From positions 1 through 7,689 of the forward strand of contig CAAFMR010000233.1 in the NCBI GenBank assembly GCA_900764115.1: a stretch of DNA of 7,689 bases, written 5' to 3'. The notes under the pieces are model-generated. The model was not told the origin of the DNA. It searched no databases and was given only the letters and a program-made list of their open reading frames with translations. The position numbers were made by a program, and so were the translations under genes. Below are positions 1-4,751 of the stretch, one piece after another. The number at the start of each line of letters is the position of its first letter. Position 1 is the first letter of the stretch. Source of the stretch: Clostridia bacterium. GTDB taxonomy: Bacteria; Bacillota; Clostridia; Oscillospirales; Acutalibacteraceae.

Positions 1-1
1 A

Positions 2-835
2 ATGGTGTACCACTTTGCCAATGGCTTTAAGAATTTCGAGTTTATGGGGATTGACAGCTCGGATAGCGGCAGCGGCAACTGGGCGGGTGCCTATGGTATG
101 GAGGAAAATCCCCCGGTAGAGTTTTACTACTCTGACCGGGCGGACGGCGGCTGGAAGTCGATGAGCTAGGCCTCCCTGCGGGTGATGCCCGCCGCAGAAT
201 CGTCTACTTATTGCTATTTCACCAACGGTGACCGTAACACCTCCTCCGCAAAGCCGTCGATTCCTACCTCGGCACGGTATCTGAAGATTCGGTTCAAAAA
301 CGGCCGCACGTATGATAAGAAAACCGGCCACTGGGAAGAGAACTACAAGAACTGGCAGTGCGTGCTGGGTTACCTGCTGGTCAATGAGTATACTGCCCCA
401 CAAAGCGGCAACAGCGGCTCCGGGAATCAAAGTCAGGTTTCCAAGCCCGGCAGCGGCAATCAGACCGGCTCGGGCAATTCCGGCTCGGTCAGCCGGCCGG
501 ACGGCGGAAATACCGCCTCCGGAAGTGTTTACGATACCGAATCCGACAACACTGTGGATGTATCCCAGACCCCCGACGGAAATCAGCCGGATACGCCGGA
601 TAAGCCCGCCGACGGAACCGCCGGGCTGACCGATCAGGAAGTGATTGCCAAATACGGCGACGGCAATACCCAGTTCGAAAAGTATATGGACGGGGATAGT
701 GTGATTTATGTGCTGACCAGCCGGAAGAATGATTGGGTGTTCAACGGTATTCTTATCGGCTGCAATGTGGTGGTGTTGGCAGGCATCGCGGTGGCGGCGA
801 TCCTCATTGCCCGCAAAAAGGGCAGCGGTAAATAA
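2..835 (+). CDS. Membrane-anchored surface protein with discoidin-like beta-sandwich, 5'-partial, interrupted by in-frame TAG
   Basis: The frame is open from the window edge, so the true start lies upstream. It stops at TAG 167-169, then continues in the same frame to TAA 833-835. The two parts read as one domain: VEFYYSD...GGWKSMS before the TAG and SARYLKIRF...VLGYLLVNEY after it are the 'eF-S-dg-W' and 'aRYlkI-f...G-l-v' strands typical of F5/8 type C or carbohydrate-binding beta-sandwiches. After the domain come a Ser/Gly/Asn linker, an acidic Asp/Pro/Thr stretch, and a hydrophobic helix (coded from about 734 to 817) ending in RKKGSGK, which predicts an extracellular protein with a C-terminal membrane anchor. 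There is no LPXTG sorting signal. A conventional reading gives a C-terminal fragment starting at GTG 182 or ATG 185, but no good ribosome binding site precedes either. The role is probably glycan or surface binding. The architecture is clear; the family assignment is tentative. Confidence 0.7.
167..169 (+). other. In-frame TAG codon inside a beta-sandwich domain
   Basis: TAG is the 56th codon of the frame that begins at base 2. It follows Ser (AGC) and precedes Ala (GCC). Domain-like sequence runs across it in one frame, with no indel needed. The local context is CTAGG; CAG (Gln) or TGG (Trp) is one transition away. It may be a nonsense mutation, a sequence error or a decoded amber codon; the window alone cannot decide. 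Confidence 0.85.
404..526 (+). repeat. Low-complexity Ser-Gly-Asn linker coding repeat
   Basis: Degenerate repeats of AGC-GGC-AAC-type codons encode a linker with units such as SGN, SGSGN, PGSGN, TGSGN and GGN. At the DNA level the units are imperfect copies built on GGCAGCGGCAA and GGCTCGGGCAA. It separates the beta-sandwich from the acidic membrane-proximal part. Such linkers are flexible spacers in wall-spanning proteins, and the repeat may vary in copy number between strains. Confidence 0.7.
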
Positions 836-866
836 TCTCTTTATGTAGAAAGGACGGTGGTCACCG

Positions 867-1658
867 ATGCGAAAGCCTGCAGCGCTGACCGGCAAAAAGC
901 GGTTGGCAATCGTATGGCGGGTGTTGCTGCCCATCGCATCGGTGCTGGCTACCGTAGGGATGCTTATGCTGATATTTCATGCCACGAAATCGACGGATGC
1001 GGTATATATGACCGTAGACGGCGCGTCAATCGGCAGTGAAGAACTGCAATTTTACCTGCAGAAGAACCGGGCGGCAGCGGTGCGGCATTTTGCCGATAGC
1101 AGCCGGGCAGTGGATGGCGACTTTTGGAATACGCCGCAGGACGGCATTGCTCCCGTAGACTATCTGATCGGGTTGGCAACCAATGAGCTGCGACAGGACC
1201 ACGCTTTGTTTGCCGATGTGGCGCGTCTGACGGATACGCCTTGCCTGACATTTCAGCAGCTGTGTCTGCAGATGGAAGAGGAAAACGCTCGTCGGGAACA
1301 GGGTACCGCCTATGGGGTGCAGCGCTATACGCCGATCACCTATCTGGATTATATCAAGAGCAACCAGATTCTGCTGCATAAGAGGGAACTGAAGGCGCAG
1401 AACGGTATGTTCTCCCCGGATGAAGCGGCGCTGGAGGCGTTTTATAACAACCACCGGACAGCCGACCCTCTTTTCTGCCGGGAGGATGGCAGCTATAAAC
1501 CCTTTGCCGATGTGCGGGCAAAGGTCGCCTATCTGTATGAGCAGGAGGAATACCGCGTCTATCTGCAGACGCTGCTCGGACAGCAGCGGGTCGAAATACA
1601 ACGGGATGCGATCCGCCGTTTGACCGAATCAATGGAAGAACAGGAGGAACCACTATGA
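867..1658 (+). CDS. Membrane-anchored SurA/PrsA-like protein lacking the parvulin domain
   Basis: 263 residues. The N-terminus is basic (RKPAALTGKKR), followed by a hydrophobic segment at about residues 15-38 with no lipobox cysteine, so it is probably a signal anchor with the rest outside the cell. The exported part begins VYMTVDGASIGSEELQFYL, the usual opening of SurA N-terminal chaperone domains (x-V-[ND]-G-x-x-I-x-x-x-E), followed by long charged helices. The C-terminal part, FSPDEAALEAFYNNH...YKPFADVRAKVAYLYEQEEYRVYL, matches the region that flanks the PPIase domain in PrsA/SurA-type foldases. The parvulin core that should lie between is absent, so isomerase activity is not expected; chaperoning of neighbouring secreted proteins is an inference. 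The start ATG 867 has GGTGG (856-860) and AGAAAGGA (847-854) upstream. Its stop overlaps the next start (ATGA). Confidence 0.7.
   Translation: MRKPAALTGKKRLAIVWRVLLPIASVLATVGMLMLIFHATKSTDAVYMTVDGASIGSEELQFYLQKNRAAAVRHFADSSRAVDGDFWNTPQDGIAPVDYLIGLATNELRQDHALFADVARLTDTPCLTFQQLCLQMEEENARREQGTAYGVQRYTPITYLDYIKSNQILLHKRELKAQNGMFSPDEAALEAFYNNHRTADPLFCREDGSYKPFADVRAKVAYLYEQEEYRVYLQTLLGQQRVEIQRDAIRRLTESMEEQEEPL
1642..1648 (+). promoter_or_regulatory. Ribosome binding site for the beta-helix lipoprotein, translationally coupled
   Basis: AGGAGGA lies 6 nt before ATG 1655, inside the last codons of the upstream gene. The ATGA overlap of start 1655 with stop 1656-1658 points to translational coupling of the foldase-like protein and the beta-helix lipoprotein. 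Confidence 0.8.
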
Positions 1659-3433
1659 AAAAAGCAGTAGCGTTGCTGCTGAGCCTGGTGCTGATTCTGT
1701 CGCTGGCTGGTTGTGCAACGGTCACCCGGACTATTGTTAAGCAACCGCTGGGAAAAAACGATTCCCCGACTGTTTCTGAGCCTACGGAGGCGCCGACGGA
1801 GCCATCCCAGCCCGCGCAGGAGCCTTCCATACCGGAAATCCCGGTAACGCCCGCTGTTCCCTCTGAGGATACGACGGGAGATAAGGCACAGCAGACGGTG
1901 GATCTGGTGATGAAGAATACGGTGCCCTATGACGGATATATCCGAGACGAAAGCGGCTATACCGTGTATTATGTGGACAGCGAGAACGGCAGCGACCAAA
2001 ACGACGGTTTGTCTCCCCAACGGGCGTGGCAATCGTTGACTAAGGTTAACTCGACCCGCTTTGCCCCCGGCACCAAGGTGCTGCTCAAACGGGGCTGCGT
2101 ATTTGACGAGCCGCTGGCACCGATTGCTTCCGGAGAGCCGGGAAAATACTTTATCATCGACGCTTACGGCACCGGCACGCAAAAGCCGCTGATCCAGGGC
2201 GGCGGTGAATCCGCGGCGGTGTCTCTCTCCAACCTCCAATATGTGGAGGTGCGCAATCTGGAGATCACCAACACCTCCGAATTTATGGCGAACCGGTTTG
2301 GTGTTTCGGTGCGTTCGGGCGGCTACCTCTCCAGCTCTGTGCTGCGGGAGGGCGGCATGGTGCATCATGTCTATCTCATCAATCTGGATATTCACGATGT
2401 GACCTGTACAGACGGCTCCCGCTTTTATGGCGGCATCGTGTTCTATTCCAGCCTGTCGAAGAATCCGTCCGCCTTTACGGATGTGTTGGTGCAGGGCTGC
2501 ACCATTCGGAATACGGGCGGCGCCGGAATCGCTATGGCATCCGACTATGAACACGGGCCTGGTGTAGGCTGGTCGGTGGGCACCTATTATCCTTCCCAGA
2601 ATGTCACCTTCCGGGGCAATTACATTGCCCATTGCGCCTCGGACGGTATCTTCCAGTCGGCGGCGAACAATGTGCTGATGGAGTATAACACGGTGGTGGA
2701 TACCTCTTATGCACAGGGGGCGTATGCCGGTATGTGGCCCCACTATTCTAGCAATGTGGTGATGCAGTATAACGAGGTATACGATACCAAGCTGGTGGGC
2801 GGCGACGGTCAGGGCTTTGACGTGGATATTGATTGCGTCAATACCGTGGTGCAGTACAACTACAGTCACGATAATGAGGGCGGATTCATTCTGCTGTGTA
2901 CCGACGGCTCAGACAACGGGTACAACAAGGACATCACCGTGCGCTATAACATCAGCCAGAATGACAAGGGGCAGATTTTCACCCTGTCCGGTCCGATCTC
3001 GGATGTCAAGATCTATAACAACACCGTCTATGTGGCGGAGGGTACTACCAATCTGGTTGGTTCCTATGATTGGGGCGCCGGTAAAAGTCCTGCAGACGCA
3101 CGGTTCTCTAATAACCTGTTCTATCTGAACACCACAGGGCACAGCGCGTTGTTGATTCCCAGCCGGATTGTTTTTGATACCAATCTGTTCTATGGCAGTT
3201 ACAATTACAGCAACCTGCCGGCAATCAATACCGTTACGGCAGACCCGCAGCTGAGCGCCCCGGGCAAAGGCGCGGTCGGCTTGGATACGCTGGCGGGCTA
3301 TCGGCTGAAGAGCGGATCTCCCTGTATTGACGCCGGTCTGACGTTGGCATCCAACGGCGGCAGGGACTTTTTCGGCACGGCGGTGCCGTCTGCCGGTCGG
3401 GCGGATATCGGCGCGGCAGAATTTGTACACTGA
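1655..3433 (+). CDS. Right-handed parallel beta-helix repeat lipoprotein (possible polysaccharide-active enzyme)
   Basis: 592 residues. A lipoprotein signal with lipobox LAGC puts the lipidated cysteine at residue 20. A Pro/Glu/Thr-rich spacer follows (about residues 30-75), which would lift the domain off the membrane. From residue 105, YYVDSENGSDQNDGLSP leads into AWQSLTKVN and PGTKVLLKRG, the standard entry of secreted beta-helix proteins. The core has repeated strand-turn units rich in N, V and G (for example YVEVRNLEITN, VLVQGCTIRNTGGAGI, VLMEYNTVVDTS, VVMQYNEVYDT, ITVRYNISQND, VKIYNNTVYV). The end, YRLKSGSPCIDAG...DFFG...ADIGAAEFVH, is the common terminal cap of these proteins. Pectate-lyase-like lyases and several beta-helix glycosidases share the fold, but I cannot identify a catalytic set, so a non-catalytic glycan-binding role remains possible. 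It lies between the foldase-like gene and the binding-protein genes. Confidence 0.85.
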   Translation: MKKAVALLLSLVLILSLAGCATVTRTIVKQPLGKNDSPTVSEPTEAPTEPSQPAQEPSIPEIPVTPAVPSEDTTGDKAQQTVDLVMKNTVPYDGYIRDESGYTVYYVDSENGSDQNDGLSPQRAWQSLTKVNSTRFAPGTKVLLKRGCVFDEPLAPIASGEPGKYFIIDAYGTGTQKPLIQGGGESAAVSLSNLQYVEVRNLEITNTSEFMANRFGVSVRSGGYLSSSVLREGGMVHHVYLINLDIHDVTCTDGSRFYGGIVFYSSLSKNPSAFTDVLVQGCTIRNTGGAGIAMASDYEHGPGVGWSVGTYYPSQNVTFRGNYIAHCASDGIFQSAANNVLMEYNTVVDTSYAQGAYAGMWPHYSSNVVMQYNEVYDTKLVGGDGQGFDVDIDCVNTVVQYNYSHDNEGGFILLCTDGSDNGYNKDITVRYNISQNDKGQIFTLSGPISDVKIYNNTVYVAEGTTNLVGSYDWGAGKSPADARFSNNLFYLNTTGHSALLIPSRIVFDTNLFYGSYNYSNLPAINTVTADPQLSAPGKGAVGLDTLAGYRLKSGSPCIDAGLTLASNGGRDFFGTAVPSAGRADIGAAEFVH

Positions 3434-3468
3434 AACTATACGGGAGCAGCAAGGAGTGTGACACCACG

Positions 3469-4719
3469 ATGAAATGGACAAGGATGGTTGCCGCGGCAGT
3501 GGCTTCGGTGATGATGGCGGGTATGATGACGGCTTGCGGTGGCAGCGGCGGTGACGGCGGCAGCGGACCGACCCTGCAGAGCCGCAGCCTGCCCAGCAAG
3601 CTGGAGGGTTCCACTATCCGGGTTCTGGCATACGACGGCTGGCAGGAGGAGCATGCCGACATCCGGCAGAACCTGAAGGACTGGTACGGTGTATCGGTGG
3701 AATATACCGTCCACAACTGGCAGGAGCTGAAGAAAAAGCTCTCGGTGGATCTGGCGGCAAACATCACCTATGATATGGCGCCGGTGGGTGCCGATCTGGT
3801 GTTGAATAAGCTGTGCCAGCCGGTGACGCAATATTTTGACCTGAGCGATCCTATTTTTGCGGACCTGAAGCGCATCTCCGATTCGATGACCTTCGGCGGG
3901 GAGCTGTATGGCGCCCCCAGCGTGCCCAACCCCGAGGTGATTATCTACAACAAAGACCTGATTGAAAATCTGGGGTATGACGCGCCGCTAAAGCTGTTTA
4001 ACGAGGGCAAATGGAACTGGGATACCTTCAAATCGCTGGCGACCAGCCTGTGCAAGGAGAAAACCAGTGGCGGCGAGCAGATTACGGCGTTTTCCTCTTG
4101 GGATACCCGGGTGCTGCTGACAGCCAACAACACCGGCTTTATCCGCTGGCAAAACGAAAAGTACGGGCTGAACCTCGGCGACAGTAAGCTGCGGGAGTCG
4201 CTCAATTATTTCAAGGAGCTATGCACCACCGGCGCTTTTACCTCTTGGCAGGGCTGGAGCGGTGCCGATTTCCAGCTGGGCAACTCGGCGATGATTGTGG
4301 ATCGCTTTGGCAATAAGACCCACTTTGTTTCCGATTTGGCGTTTAACTGGGATTTTGTGCCGGTGCCCACCGGCTATTCCGGAGGGGAGGATGTAACCCC
4401 TGGCACGGTGGCGCTTTACGGCTTTTTTTTTTGGTTTACTATCTCTTTCTGTTGCTCTGCCTATACTTATCTGTTTTGCAAGCAGGACTAGGAACGGCGT
4501 AAAGAGTATTTAGCCGGCTATCTCACGCCGGAGCAGGTCACCCGCTTTGAGGCACTGTATCCCAAGATTACACGGGAATACGATATTGTGGGGCTGGATA
4601 ATACCGACCAGCTAATTTGGGATATTGCCGACGGTGCCGACGTGACCTCAACGCTGGAATCGTATAAAACCAAGTGGCAAAGCGAATTGGATACCTATAC
4701 GGCGGCTTTGCCGAAGTGA
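3469..4719 (+). CDS. ABC transporter solute-binding lipoprotein (family 1), interrupted by in-frame TAG
   Basis: The lipoprotein signal ends in MTAC with Cys23, followed by a Gly/Ser spacer. The mature part is a family 1 extracellular solute-binding protein for sugars or oligosaccharides: TIRVLAYDGW first strand, YDMAPVGADLVLNKL, the signature GELYGAPSVPNPEVIIYNKDL near residues 144-164, KWNWDTFKSLATSL, and FQLGNSAMIVDRFGN. The conventional ORF ends at TAG 4489-4491 after 340 residues, but the frame then continues ERRKEYLAGYLTPEQ...DQLIWDIADGADVTSTLESYKTKW to TGA 4717-4719. This is the C-terminal helical part such proteins normally have. Read through, it is 416 residues, within the usual 400-450 range; truncated, it lacks about 76 residues. 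An aberrant T-rich stretch precedes the TAG. The start ATG 3469 has AAGGAG at 3451-3456, 12 nt upstream, slightly long. It is either a recent pseudogene or decoded through amber. Confidence 0.8.
4423..4479 (+). other. T10 homopolymer and T-rich patch within the solute-binding gene
   Basis: A run of ten T (4423-4432) opens a 57-nt stretch with 34 T and only 18 G+C by hand count, against GC-rich flanks. It encodes FFFWFTISFCC-type hydrophobic sequence where binding proteins of this family usually have a polar loop (Gly/Lys/Asn/Pro) followed by helix. The frame before and after the patch is the same, so it is not a simple frameshift. The stretch has no strong GC stem directly before the T run, so I do not call it a terminator. 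Confidence 0.7.
4489..4491 (+). other. In-frame TAG codon near the end of the solute-binding protein
   Basis: TAG follows Asp (GAC) and precedes Glu (GAA) in the context CTAGG. Seventy-five further sense codons in the same frame look like the normal C-terminus of the family and end at TGA 4717. CAG (Gln) or TGG (Trp) would restore the gene by one transition. The context has the same form as at 167-169. Confidence 0.85.
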
Positions 4720-4735
4720 TCCCCGGGGCTGGGGC

Positions 4736-4743
4736 AGAAAGGA
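4736..4743 (+). promoter_or_regulatory. Ribosome binding site fixing the start of the 961-residue protein at 4752
   Basis: AGAAAGGA ends 8 nt before ATG 4752, a normal spacing, and that start gives a clean signal peptide (MKRTIAWLALCGVLVS). An ATG at 4743 overlaps the AGGA itself, and the far-upstream ATG 4674 would lie inside the solute-binding gene and add non-signal residues, so both are less likely. Confidence 0.75.
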
Positions 4744-4751
4744 TGACGTGG

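Noticed and set aside
857..1039. Small open frame of 60 codons starting at GTG 857
   Set aside because: It overlaps the foldase-like gene in another frame and has no domain; the 867 frame has a clear membrane segment and family signature.
1559..2869. Long antisense open frame (436 codons) opposite the beta-helix gene
   Set aside because: Its product is rich in His, Arg and Ile with no domain pattern, as expected for the shadow of a GC-rich gene. The + strand frame has a lipobox, a ribosome binding site and a recognisable fold.
4381..4432. Possible intrinsic terminator ending in the T10 run
   Set aside because: The only stem seen is AGGGG...CCCCT about 20 nt before the T run, too weak and too distant; coding continues past it in the same frame.
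4489..4491. Pyrrolysine insertion at the TAG
   Set aside because: Pyrrolysine is known mainly from methylamine methyltransferases; nothing in these surface proteins or in the window suggests pyrrolysine genes.
4423..4719. Programmed frameshift at the T10 run to make an alternative C-terminus
   Set aside because: Both shifted frames stop within about 30 codons after hydrophobic, non-family sequence, while the zero frame resumes the family C-terminus after the TAG.
4674..4751. Upstream ATG 4674 as the start of the large binding protein
   Set aside because: It lies inside the 3' end of the solute-binding gene and would place 26 residues before the signal peptide; ATG 4752 has a well-spaced ribosome binding site.
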